Of a stretch of DNA of 64,000 nt, positions 1 to 8,279 are shown one piece after another (within the stretch, counting starts at the first letter, position 1; every line of letters starts with the position of its first letter). The notes under the pieces are model-generated. The model did not search any database. It was not told where the DNA came from and saw nothing but the letters and a program-made list of their open reading frames with translations. The stretch is from CALBGR01 sp964499935. Its GTDB lineage: Bacteria; Patescibacteriota; Saccharimonadia; Saccharimonadales; UBA4665. The stretch covers positions 62,001 to 126,000 of the forward strand of contig CAZCMS010000001.1 of assembly GCA_964499935.1 (NCBI GenBank). The letters run 5' to 3'. Position numbers and translations under genes: made by a program.

Positions 1-807
1 ACCTACGTGCTGCTGAACTGTCTCTACCCCTAGCTGGTCGGCTTCGCTTTCGAGATATCGTTTTTCGATAGCCTTATTGCCCATACGAGCAACAATTGCG
101 TCTATCTGCTCAAAGCTCCATGCCTTGCACACTTCATATACTTTTGCGTATACAGGATCCTCACGCGTAAACGACTGCCTCGCTAGATTATCAATCTGGG
201 ATTTGGCAGCTTCATCTTCCTTATAAGCTCTTGCACCCTCTGCATACATTTTAGACATGAACGTATTACGATCTGCGACTGTAATTTCATCAAGCTTTGA
301 TGGATCGCCATTAACAAATTTCAGTAAACTATACATGCTTTTTCCTACATGGGCGCCAACATCACCGTGATAACTTACTCTATGCGTTGTTTTACCACTC
401 GCCTCGAGAATATTTGCAACTGTATCAGCCAAAATCGCATTAAACGCGTGGCCAATATGCATCGCCTTAAAGGGATTCGGGTTATTAGTTTCAATAACCA
501 CTTCCCCGTCAGCAAGTTCTGGAGTAGCTGTTGCCTGCTCAAGTAGCACCGCGTCTGTAAGTTTAATATTCAAAAACCCGGGGCCAGCAACTGAAACGTC
601 CTGTACGAGGGATTGTGTGCGCAATACTTCAGCAAGCGTTTCGGCAATTTCCCTAGGATTTTTACCAACTTGCTTTGTGAGCTGCAGCGCCACATTCGAC
701 GCATAATCACCAAACTGCTCATCAGGACGCGTTAGTTCAACTGCAACCGAAACGCCAAAAAGATCTTGGCACGCCACCTCAAGCACATCAATAAGTTCAT
801 TTTTCAC
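1..807 (-). CDS. argS: Arginyl-tRNA synthetase, N-terminal part (cut by window edge)
   Basis: Class I aminoacyl-tRNA synthetase that charges tRNA-Arg. 269 codons are visible and the C-terminal part lies beyond base 1. Residues 1-100 form the additional N-terminal domain typical of ArgS (DEQFGDYASNVALQL, then GPGFLNIKL). The catalytic Rossmann domain starts near residue 105 and carries the HIGH signature as NPNPFKAMHIGH, with HIGH at about 117-120. The start is GTG at 805-807: the reading frame runs through it, no ATG lies nearby in frame, and a TATACT box ends 6 nt upstream. This suggests a leaderless mRNA. No Shine-Dalgarno is visible. Identity is secure; the start is likely. Confidence 0.93.
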   Translation of the reverse strand, partial: MKNELIDVLEVACQDLFGVSVAVELTRPDEQFGDYASNVALQLTKQVGKNPREIAETLAEVLRTQSLVQDVSVAGPGFLNIKLTDAVLLEQATATPELADGEVVIETNNPNPFKAMHIGHAFNAILADTVANILEASGKTTHRVSYHGDVGAHVGKSMYSLLKFVNGDPSKLDEITVADRNTFMSKMYAEGARAYKEDEAAKSQIDNLARQSFTREDPVYAKVYEVCKAWSFEQIDAIVARMGNKAIEKRYLESEADQLGVETVQQHVG

Positions 808-813
808 TTCACT

Positions 814-819
814 AGTATA
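814..819 (-). promoter_or_regulatory. -10 box of leaderless argS promoter
   Basis: TATACT on the minus strand ends 6 nt before the GTG start of argS. The transcript would begin at or next to the start codon. Several other genes in this window share the layout. Confidence 0.5.
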
Positions 820-824
820 ACAGA

Positions 825-1502
825 TTAGCGAACCGACCGAACCAGCTCAGCGATCTTCCATAAACAATAATAACCTAAACTCAATAACACATAGTACGTG
901 GCCGTCATAACAAACGTCTGACTATGTGCCATAGGGTGTAAAATGCGTTCCGAAATATCAAATAATATACCTGCAGGACTCGTCAGGATATCCCAAGTGT
1001 TCCAACGCAAATCTCTTCCCACATATATAGCAAAACTTGCGAGTAATATAATAAACGAAACGACTCGCCAGGCACTCGCCTTTGGCAGGCGTTTTCGTAA
1101 TTCAATATGCACTATTGCAAGACTCGCAAAGCCCAAGCAAACACCTGTCGCAATCAAAACCGTAAACATTGCAACGTCATATATAATATCGACACGCACT
1201 ACGTCTTGCAGGTGAATGTAATCAGTCAGCATATAAAATGTGTTCGGCAAAAATCCAAGCCACAATGCTGTCACACCTAAAGGCAACCAGTCTGACCATT
1301 TTCTCGTTCTCAGTAAACGCCTTAGCAACAGGCTGAAGCCAAGTGGAATCCATGCTAGCCCTAAATTCCATAATAAATACCAATATTCCGTAGAACTATT
1401 ACGAAGCGCCCCTGCTACATAAAAACCCAAACCACTGGCGCTTGCCAATAAAAATAGTGATATAACTTGTTGAAATGGCGTCAGAACTCGAGCTCGCTTC
1501 AT
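825..1502 (-). CDS. DUF1361 family membrane protein
   Basis: A 225-residue polytopic membrane protein with about six hydrophobic segments. The central WLGFLPNTFYMLTDYIHL stretch (about residues 81-98) is the hallmark I associate with DUF1361, a family of unknown function. The ATG is preceded by TATACT ending 7 nt upstream and there is no Shine-Dalgarno, so translation is probably leaderless. It sits 17 bp downstream (in + coordinates) of the argS start and is transcribed the same way. Its substrate or role cannot be inferred. Confidence 0.8.
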   Translation of the reverse strand: MKRARVLTPFQQVISLFLLASASGLGFYVAGALRNSSTEYWYLLWNLGLAWIPLGFSLLLRRLLRTRKWSDWLPLGVTALWLGFLPNTFYMLTDYIHLQDVVRVDIIYDVAMFTVLIATGVCLGFASLAIVHIELRKRLPKASAWRVVSFIILLASFAIYVGRDLRWNTWDILTSPAGILFDISERILHPMAHSQTFVMTATYYVLLSLGYYCLWKIAELVRSVR

Positions 1503-1529
1503 GCTTCTCAGTATAGCAAGTTTGAGGCG

Positions 1530-2567
1530 CTACTCGTTGAGCGCCAACTTAAACTTCTCGATCAAGTCGACAGGTGTAGGGTTCAGCCCATTAAGCAGTG
1601 CGACGTACAGTGACACAAAATCGCCCAACACTATTGTCCATAAAATTTGCTGCAGCAAGGTTTCGCCTTGAGGAACAATGACGTGTGGACTTGGACGCAC
1701 GCCACTCAGTAATCGCTCTGTTACCTCAAATCGCTTTAATGTACGCTCGTGCTCTAAGTTACTACGTATATCAATGACTGCATATGGTTTATCGACAGGT
1801 TGCTTTGTCCAGCCCAGAAATTCATTATGATTAAACTCTGGCAACTGATTTACCCACGCGATTTGCTTTGCATTTTCATTGATACTAATCTTCCATTTAT
1901 ACGCCACTGGATAAAAAAGTGGTCCAGCATACACTACAGCGGATGTACCGATGAGCTCCTGAGCAAGTTTCTTAGCAGGATTGTCAGCTGTCGGAACAGT
2001 CGCAATCCATGCACTTACCTGCTGCTTTACAAATTCACTACTACCAGCAAGTTCTTGTACTTTCTCCTGAGGCACCACTCCCGCACTCGCCAAAGCTACA
2101 ACAAGCGCCCTGAGGCTTACAAGTACTGCATATCTTGGTTGACTGACTCCTGGGAGCTTCAAAAGCGGATAATTATTATCGAGTGCAAGCTGTTCCAAGG
2201 CACCGCCATTAGTAATCACGACTATTGTTGCTTGCTTTTCAGCAGCTTGGGCAATCGCCGAAAGTGTTTCTTCGGTATTACCAGAATAGCTTGATGCTAT
2301 AAATAACGTCTTACCAGAAACATACGATGGAATTGTGTAATCTCGCACTATTTGAAATGGAATGTTTACACTAGGCCAGCTCTCACTAATTACAGCAGCG
2401 AGGGCAGATCCACCCATACCCGCAAAGACAACATTGTCGTACTGCACATTACCCAAACTAGACAAATCAACATCAAACGAATACTCAAGTTGTTGCCACT
2501 GTCGTTCAGCGACACCTAACGCATCTTGCGCATCGTATTCGTGTATATATTTCAGATCGTCAAGCAT
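1530..2567 (-). CDS. Bifunctional phosphoglucose/phosphomannose isomerase-like, SIS domain
   Basis: 345 residues with tandem SIS domains. The first sugar-phosphate-binding site reads FAGMGGSALAAVISE, followed by FIASSYSGNTEETLSA. The C-terminal NHNEFLGW segment matches the archaeal/bacterial PGI/PMI family that interconverts fructose-6-P with glucose-6-P or mannose-6-P in the cytoplasm. The open frame extends 38 codons further upstream, but I choose ATG at 2567 because GGAGG lies 5 nt before it and the upstream residues do not resemble the family. It would feed central carbon and envelope sugar metabolism. Confidence 0.85.
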   Translation of the reverse strand: MLDDLKYIHEYDAQDALGVAERQWQQLEYSFDVDLSSLGNVQYDNVVFAGMGGSALAAVISESWPSVNIPFQIVRDYTIPSYVSGKTLFIASSYSGNTEETLSAIAQAAEKQATIVVITNGGALEQLALDNNYPLLKLPGVSQPRYAVLVSLRALVVALASAGVVPQEKVQELAGSSEFVKQQVSAWIATVPTADNPAKKLAQELIGTSAVVYAGPLFYPVAYKWKISINENAKQIAWVNQLPEFNHNEFLGWTKQPVDKPYAVIDIRSNLEHERTLKRFEVTERLLSGVRPSPHVIVPQGETLLQQILWTIVLGDFVSLYVALLNGLNPTPVDLIEKFKLALNE

Positions 2568-2636
2568 GCGTTCCTCCACTTGTGTTATTTCGTATCTATG
2601 TATTATAGTATAGCGTAAAGCATAAGGGGGAAATGA

Positions 2637-3248
2637 ATGTTTGGGCACCAAAATGATGTGATCACCCAAGATCAAAAACAAGACGCAGATGTACCGTTAC
2701 CAGACTCTGCGCTAACGGCACTCACTGGAGATCCAGTTGTAACACCACCAACAGATAATCCGTCGCCAGCACAAAGCACGCCTGCTATCACTCTTGATGG
2801 TAGCGATACACCACAGCTCGACACTCAAAGCTCGGGTACAAAACAATCCCACGATACACCGGTAGATCCTGACTTCAACGCAACTACCAGCGCCCTATCC
2901 ACATCTAGAGACGAGTCAAGGCAAGAGGCTCGTACTCCCCATCCTTCTAATGGCTCACAACACGGCACTAAATCTTCTAACGTCGAGATTCACACTGATG
3001 ATTTGTTGGATATTAAAAATGAGGCATTACACGATCTCACACCCTTAGTAGGGGAGCTTGATCTTAATTCTGAGGACAAATTTAAGACCATCATGATGCT
3101 CATACAGGCATCCGACAACAAAGATCTCATTCCAGAAGCCTACAAGTTTGCAAAACAAATCAGTGATGAAAAACTCAAAGCCCAAGCGCTCCTAGATGTC
3201 GTGAACGAAATCAATTACTTTACACAAAGAGACTCAGACAAGAATTAG
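2637..3248 (+). CDS. Hypothetical protein with disordered N-terminus
   Basis: 203 residues. Roughly the first 120 are rich in Pro, Thr, Ser, Asp and Gln and look disordered. The last 85 (from about TDDLLDIKNEALHDLTPL) are helical and resemble a small repeat-like helical domain (EAYKFAKQISDEKLKAQALLD). The ATG follows a strong purine-rich Shine-Dalgarno (AAGGGGG). It is divergent from the isomerase gene, and its 3' end is 2 bp from the convergent gene at 3251. There is no signal peptide. I do not recognise a function. Confidence 0.75.
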   Translation: MFGHQNDVITQDQKQDADVPLPDSALTALTGDPVVTPPTDNPSPAQSTPAITLDGSDTPQLDTQSSGTKQSHDTPVDPDFNATTSALSTSRDESRQEARTPHPSNGSQHGTKSSNVEIHTDDLLDIKNEALHDLTPLVGELDLNSEDKFKTIMMLIQASDNKDLIPEAYKFAKQISDEKLKAQALLDVVNEINYFTQRDSDKN

Positions 3249-3250
3249 CT

Positions 3251-3712
3251 CTACTGGGTATAGCCTGGTGGCAAAGGATCTGATGGGTCATCACCAGTGC
3301 GTGGCAGTGCTGACGGAGCCGTTCCTGCAGGAGGCTGACCTGTCGGATCATCACCAGTTTTTGGTATGGCAGAACCTTGAGACTGTGACGTACTAGAATT
3401 GTCACTTGTGCTTGAGTTATTCTGCTGAGATTGCGCGCTCTTTTCCTGGTCTTTATTTTTATTTGCTTCTGTATTTTTCTTTTTTTCTTCTTCAGACTGA
3501 GATTGTGACGAACTTTTCGTTGCGTTATCACCATCATCGGCAACACTCCTGTACACCGCACGTGCCAACATAAATACCGCAAACAAGATAAGTAGAACTA
3601 CGACAAGTGCAACAATTCTACGCGCCCACATCTGCCATGCTGGTCGTTCGTAGTACTGCTCTAGCTCCGCTGGTACCTGCCCATTCGAATTTTTCCGCTT
3701 GAATAACGCCAT
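3251..3712 (-). CDS. Small single-pass membrane protein with low-complexity tail
   Basis: 153 residues. A cationic N-terminus is followed by one transmembrane helix (about 31-50, RRIVALVVVLLILFAVFML). A long low-complexity, charged and Ser/Gln-rich segment follows, and the C-terminus carries two near-copies of a TGDD-P proline-rich motif (KTGDDPTGQPP and RTGDDPSDPLPP). AAGGAG sits upstream of the ATG at a good distance. The N-in topology would place the low-complexity tail outside the cell, suggesting a surface or envelope role. No family was recognised. Confidence 0.75.
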   Translation of the reverse strand: MALFKRKNSNGQVPAELEQYYERPAWQMWARRIVALVVVLLILFAVFMLARAVYRSVADDGDNATKSSSQSQSEEEKKKNTEANKNKDQEKSAQSQQNNSSTSDNSSTSQSQGSAIPKTGDDPTGQPPAGTAPSALPRTGDDPSDPLPPGYTQ

Positions 3713-3771
3713 AGATAACTCCTTTTTACTAGCCTAACTCCCCTTTCATTAAACTGCAAGCATGAGCAATA

Positions 3772-4539
3772 TCATTTACCCTCTCTGCCTTCTTGTAATC
3801 GCGCACCTTTCTTTGCCATTCTTAAAAGTTGCTTAAATGCTTTTGCGATTTGTGGACTCTCCAGAATTGTCCCGACAGCCTCGTCTCCAAAAGATATAAT
3901 CGATACCCTATCCCCAAAAGCACTAATCTCTACTGGCGCCGTATAGACCTCCGGGTCATACCACGTTATTTCGCGGTTAAGATGGGGGTTGTTTTGATCA
4001 AATTTAATGGATCGCAAATCTCGTGGCATTAAGGCATAGGTCTTAATTCCTGCCTTGGCGCGCTGCTCCATATAGTCATATAAGTAATCTTCAAAGAAAT
4101 CTTCGTCTGCATATGTCCTTAATAGATAAATATCCTTGCCAGCACGAAGATGATCTTCATACATACCTCTTAAACCTTCTTTGCCACGAAAATATTGCAC
4201 ACCAGTTTCTTTGCGTACTTCATAAAATTGCTTGAGTACCTCTGATAACCCTTCTCTGTAGCGCTCTTCTATAGAAGTTATCTCTTGTCGTTTGCCCTGC
4301 ATATACCTATCAAGACCTGAGGGGCTTTTTGCCATATATGTCTGTTTCCTGGCGTCTCGCACTTGTTCGGCAAGGCCAATCTCTTCTAGTTTTGCCAGTG
4401 CCATATAGGCAGCAGTTCTGCTTTCACCCGTCGCTTTCGCAAGCTCAGGTGGCGTCATGGTCTTTACTTTTACTAGTTCCGTGTACGATTGCGCTTGAGA
4501 CTCAGTAAGTCCTATGTCCTTTAACCATTCTATGCTCAT
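3772..4539 (-). CDS. TrmB-like HTH transcriptional regulator
   Basis: 255 residues. The N-terminal winged helix-turn-helix (about 8-75; LTESQAQSYTELVKVKTMTP, then ATGESRTAAYMALAKLEEIG) is typical of the TrmB family. A coiled linker follows (about 80-110), then a PLD-like C-terminal effector domain (YFRGKEGLRGMYEDHLRAGK). TrmB proteins regulate sugar uptake and metabolism in Archaea and some bacteria; the ligand here is unknown. A TATTGT box ends 7 nt before the ATG, consistent with a leaderless transcript. It may be divergently coupled to the gene at 4723. Confidence 0.8.
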   Translation of the reverse strand: MSIEWLKDIGLTESQAQSYTELVKVKTMTPPELAKATGESRTAAYMALAKLEEIGLAEQVRDARKQTYMAKSPSGLDRYMQGKRQEITSIEERYREGLSEVLKQFYEVRKETGVQYFRGKEGLRGMYEDHLRAGKDIYLLRTYADEDFFEDYLYDYMEQRAKAGIKTYALMPRDLRSIKFDQNNPHLNREITWYDPEVYTAPVEISAFGDRVSIISFGDEAVGTILESPQIAKAFKQLLRMAKKGARLQEGREGK

Positions 4540-4628
4540 TTCAGGTACAATAGCAGGGTTTTTAACATTTTGTAAAGACTTATTTTGACATTATTATATC
4601 TAAATTAAGATTATTGTGTGATGCTATA

Positions 4629-4657
4629 TTGACATTTATGATAATTTATGCAATAAT
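4629..4657 (+). promoter_or_regulatory. Promoter for gene at 4723
   Basis: TTGACA (4629-4634), a 17-bp spacer and AATAAT (4652-4657) lie in a strongly AT-rich 183-bp divergent region. The predicted start near 4664 gives a leader of about 58 nt that ends in an AGGAGA Shine-Dalgarno. Confidence 0.55.
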
Positions 4658-4722
4658 GTATACAGACTGATCAACAAAACAAAAACTAATCAAATTAATT
4701 TTTACTCAACAGGAGAATATCC

Positions 4723-5580
4723 ATGTCAGAACAACACGTAACACAACACGATATGAACGAACACCTACGTGCACAGAAAGAAGCCACGACAGCTAGACTC
4801 GGTTCGATCACTCTCGCCGAGGCACAAGCAAAGCAAGTCGATGATCAAGAAAAGGCTCGAGCCATGGCAGATGCAGCTGATCGCCTAAGAAGCAATGTTG
4901 CACTCGAACTTACACCTGTAGGCACAAATGAAGAAGGTGAAAAAGTTATTTCGAGAAGTGGACGTGATCTGAAGAAAGATTACAGAGGCGAAGGGCATAA
5001 AACAGTACGAGCAGAAATGGAAGAACTAGCCGACAAAAGAGAACATTGGGCAGGGTTGATTCATGAAGCAGGTATTTCAGCTGACAACGAAGACATACAA
5101 GCAATAAACGAAACCCTAGATAGACATATAAATATTTCATCTGCCGAAGGAATCATAAAGCTTGAAAAGGAGCAGCGACTCATAGCTAAACGTATCGAAG
5201 GATCAGTAGCAGATTTGGCCGACCTTGACGATGAGCGCGTAACCCCAGGTCTGCAGCAGGTGCTCGCTTTCCGAGATCTGCTAAAAGGTAAAAGTAACCA
5301 CTTACGCAGTGATACTGAATCCATATTTCGACACTCTACAAGATACAAGGCCTTCTCTGAAGGGCTGGAAAATCCTGATAACACTTTTGGGGACATTGTA
5401 GCCCTTGCCAAAGAAGGAGCAGCTCGAGTTGTGCATAAATATCAACAGGATAATGCGTCATATAGATTTCTTCTTGAAACTATAGAAGCCGGCCAAACTC
5501 CTACCATTGAAGGGATTGTCGAAGCTGCTCCAGATTCATTCATAGCTCAACAACTTCTTGGACAAAACCGAGAACAATAA
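4723..5580 (+). CDS. Hypothetical coiled-coil protein
   Basis: 285 residues, highly charged and helical, without signal peptide or transmembrane segment. Long amphipathic runs (about 10-60 and 90-180) predict coiled coil. It has a good Shine-Dalgarno (ACAGGAGAATATCC before the ATG) and a consensus promoter, and it ends at a perfect 20-bp terminator hairpin shared with groEL. It therefore looks like a monocistronic, well-expressed gene. No domain was recognised; a structural or filament-like role is possible but not supported further. Confidence 0.75.
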   Translation: MSEQHVTQHDMNEHLRAQKEATTARLGSITLAEAQAKQVDDQEKARAMADAADRLRSNVALELTPVGTNEEGEKVISRSGRDLKKDYRGEGHKTVRAEMEELADKREHWAGLIHEAGISADNEDIQAINETLDRHINISSAEGIIKLEKEQRLIAKRIEGSVADLADLDDERVTPGLQQVLAFRDLLKGKSNHLRSDTESIFRHSTRYKAFSEGLENPDNTFGDIVALAKEGAARVVHKYQQDNASYRFLLETIEAGQTPTIEGIVEAAPDSFIAQQLLGQNREQ

Positions 5581-5587
5581 ATAAGTT

Positions 5588-5630
5588 ACATACTAAAAGA
5601 GGTTGCCCTAGGCAACCTCTTTTAGTATGT
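5588..5630. terminator. Bidirectional intrinsic terminator
   Basis: A perfect inverted repeat with 20-nt arms (5588-5607 and 5611-5630) and a 3-nt loop lies between the convergent gene at 4723 and groEL. The arms contain AAAAGAGG/CCTCTTTT, giving a U-rich tail on both strands. Confidence 0.9.
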
Positions 5631-5648
5631 AGAGAAAGCTTATCAGCT

Positions 5649-7298
5649 TTACATCATGCCCATGCCACCCATGCCTGGGGCGCCACCGCCACCTGCAGGA
5701 GCTTCTGGCTCGGGTACTTCGACAACCAATGCACCCATAGTCATTCCCGTTCCAGCAATAGAAGCAGCGTTCTGAATTGCCTGTTTAGTCACAGCTACTG
5801 GGTCAACCACCCCTGCTGACTTAAGATCAACAAGCTTGCTCGGGTCGTTTACGTTCACACCCTGCCCTGCCTTACCGTTCTTAACCTGAGGCAACCACTC
5901 GTCTGCATTCAGACCTGCGTTGCTTAAAATAATACGGAATGGCTGATCCAAAGCATTCTTAAGGATTTGCTTACCAGCCTCAACCGAATCAGCACCTTTA
6001 ACAGTGATAGTGCTTGCAAGGTTTACAAGCGTTACGCCACCACCAGGCACAATACCTTCACTCAATGCAGCCTTAACTGCAGCAACAGCATCATCTACGC
6101 GGAATTTCTTTTCCTCGATTTCTGTTTCGGTAGCACCACCAACCTTGATGACCGCTACCTTACCGCTTAATGCAGCACGTCGCTTTTCAAGGTTTTCACG
6201 GTCGTATTCGCTTGTTGCAGCGTCAGCCTGATTTGTAATCTGTGCGATGCGATTTGTTACCTCTGCTACTGCGCCAGCGCCTTCAACAATTGTAGTCTCG
6301 TCTTTGGTTACAATTACCTTGCGCGCACTACCTACAACATCAATTTCAACGTTTTCGAATGTCATGCCACGATCATCAGAAATTACTTCTGCACCTGTTA
6401 GTACTGCGATATCGTTCAATACATCCTTACGACGATCACCAAATTCAGGAGCTTTGATCGCAACAGTATTAAATACACCCTTAAGTCGGTTAAGAATCAA
6501 TGTTCCAAGCGCTTCACCATCAACATCTTCAGCAATAAGCACCAAGTCTTTTTTGCCTGACTGCGCAAGCTTTTCAAGTAGTGGCAAGAATTCCTGAATA
6601 GAACTAATTTTCTTATCAGTAATCACGATAGCTGGCTTGTCGTATACCGCTTCCATTCGTGCAGTATCAGTGACCATGTATGGGCTCACAAACCCACGGC
6701 CAAATGTGAAACCTTCTACAACTTCGCTCTCAAGTTCAAGCCCTTGGCCTTCTTCTACTGTCACGACTCCGTCTTTGCCAACTTTATCGATAACACTGGC
6801 GATAAGCTCACCAATACCTGCATCGCCGGCAGAAATGGTCGCGACTTCAGCCACACGAGATTTTTTGCCCTTAATATCCTCACTAAGCGTACCAAGTTGC
6901 GCAATTACATCGTGCGCAGCAGCCTCAAGCCCTTTTCGGAGTAGCATTGGGTTATGCCCAGCAGCAATCAGCTTATTCGCTTCGTTCAGAATATTATAGG
7001 TCAGTACTGTAACAGTAGTCGTGCCATCACCAGCCACATCATTCATCTTGCTTGCAGCTTGTTTGATTAATTCTGCACCGACTTTGTAGCCTAGTGTTTC
7101 GTCATCTTCATCAGCAATTTCTACACCTTTTGCAACTGTTACACCATCATGTGTCACTGTTGGGGCGCCATATGATTTACTAATCACCACGTTGCGACCT
7201 TTTGGTCCCATCGTTGTCTTTACTGCATCGTAGAGCACCTGTGCGCCACCGAGTACTCGGCGCCTTGCATCATCATCATAAAATACTTTCTTTGCCAT
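5649..7298 (-). CDS. groEL: 60 kDa chaperonin GroEL
   Basis: 549 residues, the usual length. It carries MGPKGRNVVISKSYGAPTVT near the N-terminus, GDGTTT in the ATP site (about residues 88-93), GGATETE, and a GGM-rich C-terminal tail (GGGGAPGMGGMGMM). This is the ATP-driven cytoplasmic folding chamber that works with GroES. It is cotranscribed with groES (13-bp gap) and ends at a perfect hairpin terminator. A Shine-Dalgarno (AGGAGGAGATC) precedes the ATG. Confidence 0.98.
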   Translation of the reverse strand: MAKKVFYDDDARRRVLGGAQVLYDAVKTTMGPKGRNVVISKSYGAPTVTHDGVTVAKGVEIADEDDETLGYKVGAELIKQAASKMNDVAGDGTTTVTVLTYNILNEANKLIAAGHNPMLLRKGLEAAAHDVIAQLGTLSEDIKGKKSRVAEVATISAGDAGIGELIASVIDKVGKDGVVTVEEGQGLELESEVVEGFTFGRGFVSPYMVTDTARMEAVYDKPAIVITDKKISSIQEFLPLLEKLAQSGKKDLVLIAEDVDGEALGTLILNRLKGVFNTVAIKAPEFGDRRKDVLNDIAVLTGAEVISDDRGMTFENVEIDVVGSARKVIVTKDETTIVEGAGAVAEVTNRIAQITNQADAATSEYDRENLEKRRAALSGKVAVIKVGGATETEIEEKKFRVDDAVAAVKAALSEGIVPGGGVTLVNLASTITVKGADSVEAGKQILKNALDQPFRIILSNAGLNADEWLPQVKNGKAGQGVNVNDPSKLVDLKSAGVVDPVAVTKQAIQNAASIAGTGMTMGALVVEVPEPEAPAGGGGAPGMGGMGMM

Positions 7299-7311
7299 TC
7301 TTGATCTCCTC

Positions 7312-7581
7312 CTATTTAACTGTCGCTATAACATTACTGATATATACAATGACGTATTCTTCGCCATCAATTTTCACATTTGTGGCTTCATATTCATTCT
7401 TGTAAAGGATTTTCTCACCAACCTTAATATCAGCAACATTCTTGCCTACTGCGACAACTTTTGCAGTTTTTGGCTTCTCTTTTGCAGCATCAGGTATATA
7501 TAGGCCACTGGCTGTTTTGTTTTCAGCCTTTTCAGCCTGCACAACAATATAGTCAGCAAGTGGTTGAATAGGTACGCTCAT
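7312..7581 (-). CDS. groES: 10 kDa co-chaperonin GroES
   Basis: 89 residues. It has the family start (PIQPLADYIVVQ) and a mobile-loop region (ENKTASGLYIPDAAKEKP) that caps GroEL. It is the first gene of the groES-groEL operon. AGAGGAG lies upstream of the ATG. Its leader contains a CIRCE element, so heat-shock control by HrcA is expected. Confidence 0.96.
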   Translation of the reverse strand: MSVPIQPLADYIVVQAEKAENKTASGLYIPDAAKEKPKTAKVVAVGKNVADIKVGEKILYKNEYEATNVKIDGEEYVIVYISNVIATVK

Positions 7582-7625
7582 ATAGTAATACTCCTCTTTA
7601 TCTTATGATCTAGCATTGACCTGAG

Positions 7626-7652
7626 TTAGCACTGTCAATAGTAGAGTGCTAA
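7626..7652 (-). promoter_or_regulatory. CIRCE operator (HrcA site)
   Basis: TTAGCACTG-N9-GAGTGCTAA, one base away from the canonical TTAGCACTC-N9-GAGTGCTAA. It lies between the groESL -10 box and the groES start, the normal position for HrcA repression. A further half-site-like TAGCACTC lies at 7658-7665. Confidence 0.92.
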
Positions 7653-7665
7653 CTCTCTAGCACTC

Positions 7666-7695
7666 ATAATACCTAAGTGCCAATTTAGCTGTCAA
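7666..7695 (-). promoter_or_regulatory. groESL promoter
   Basis: On the minus strand, TTGACA (7690-7695), an 18-bp spacer and TATTAT (7666-7671) lie just upstream of the CIRCE element. Confidence 0.8.
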
Positions 7696-7727
7696 GCTCC
7701 ACTGGTAAATCTTCCGTAAACAAAAAA

Positions 7728-7746
7728 CAGACCTCTTGGGGGTCTG
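7728..7746 (-). terminator. Intrinsic terminator of orphan gene A
   Basis: On the minus strand, CAGACC pairs with GGTCTG around a 7-nt loop and is followed directly by six Ts (7722-7727). It ends the orphan A transcript just before the groESL promoter. Confidence 0.75.
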
Positions 7747-7808
7747 CTATATATACTGAGTAAAAGATTGTGAAAGCAGTAAAGAGATAAGAGGCAGAGA
7801 GAGCCGAG

Positions 7809-7865
7809 GTCCGAGAGGTGGCAGCATCAAGCTACAATTACGCAGCAACGTAACACCCCTCGGAC
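7809..7865 (-). other. Three-way-junction RNA structure after orphan gene A
   Basis: Read on the minus strand, a 12-bp closing stem (7854-7865 with 7809-7820, one G-U pair) encloses two 5-bp hairpins: TTACG/CGTAA with a 6-nt loop and GTAGC/GCTGC with a 5-nt loop. The helices abut with only a TT linker. It starts 14 nt after the stop codon of gene A. It lacks the hammerhead core, and its class is unknown. Confidence 0.7.
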
Positions 7866-7879
7866 AATCGACCACTTCC

Positions 7880-8200
7880 CTAGTTCAAGAGAACGCCAGC
7901 GTCCAGCAGCTCTGCCCTGAGTTCGCGAGCGTCGATATCAGCTGCCTTGCTACGAGCGATCTCACGACGCTTGCGGGTGTCTCCACGATCAAGAACAGGA
8001 GGCACCCCACAAGGCGTAGCGTTCACGCGACTCATCTTCCGGCAGAAGCGACGACGGGTCTTAGTACTCACCTGCTTCTGGTACTCGTCCGTGGGCAAGC
8101 CCAGCTCGTCCATAGTCAAGCCACTATCGCCCTGAACCGGCTGTCCAGCCCAGAACTCGTCGTTGTTGATCACGCTACCGCTACTAGCAACACTACTCAC
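7880..8200 (-). CDS. Orphan gene A: small basic protein, unknown
   Basis: I choose GTG at 8200 (106 residues). GGAGGG lies 9 nt upstream, and this GTG overlaps the stop codon of a 23-codon leader ORF as GTGA, a typical coupling arrangement. The same frame could start at TTG 8242, giving 120 residues. The N-terminal half is Ser/Gly/Asp-rich; the C-terminal half is Arg/Lys-rich (KTRRRFCRKMSR, RKRREIARSKA). There is no signal peptide or transmembrane helix, and no homologue was recognised. Codon usage is more GC-rich than in groEL or argS. The protein is flanked by structured RNA on both sides. Confidence 0.55.
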   Translation of the reverse strand: MSSVASSGSVINNDEFWAGQPVQGDSGLTMDELGLPTDEYQKQVSTKTRRRFCRKMSRVNATPCGVPPVLDRGDTRKRREIARSKAADIDARELRAELLDAGVLLN

Positions 8201-8268
8201 AACACCACTCCCTCCGTCTTGCGACGAATCGTGATCACACAAGCAGCTACTCGCATAATCGTTGGCAT
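8197..8268 (-). CDS. Leader peptide of orphan gene A (23 codons)
   Basis: ATG at 8268 is the start best placed for the strong GGAGAG sequence (9-nt spacing) and encodes MPTIMRVAACVITIRRKTEG plus three residues. Its TGA overlaps the GTG of the next frame. This looks like a translated upstream ORF coupled to gene A. The alternative is a frameshift joining the two frames, but no slippery heptamer is visible. Confidence 0.5.
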   Translation of the reverse strand: MPTIMRVAACVITIRRKTEGVVL

Positions 8269-8279
8269 ATTACTTCTCT

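Noticed and set aside
3220..3582. 120-codon ORF overlapping the membrane protein at 3251
   Set aside because: It is an out-of-frame shadow of a Lys/Ser-rich segment, with no ribosome-binding site and no protein-like character.
8240..8270. YANDYAS-like reading resembling a tmRNA tag (ANDxxYA)
   Set aside because: No tmRNA ends, tRNA-like domain or stop after an AA tail are present; the similarity is a short coincidence.
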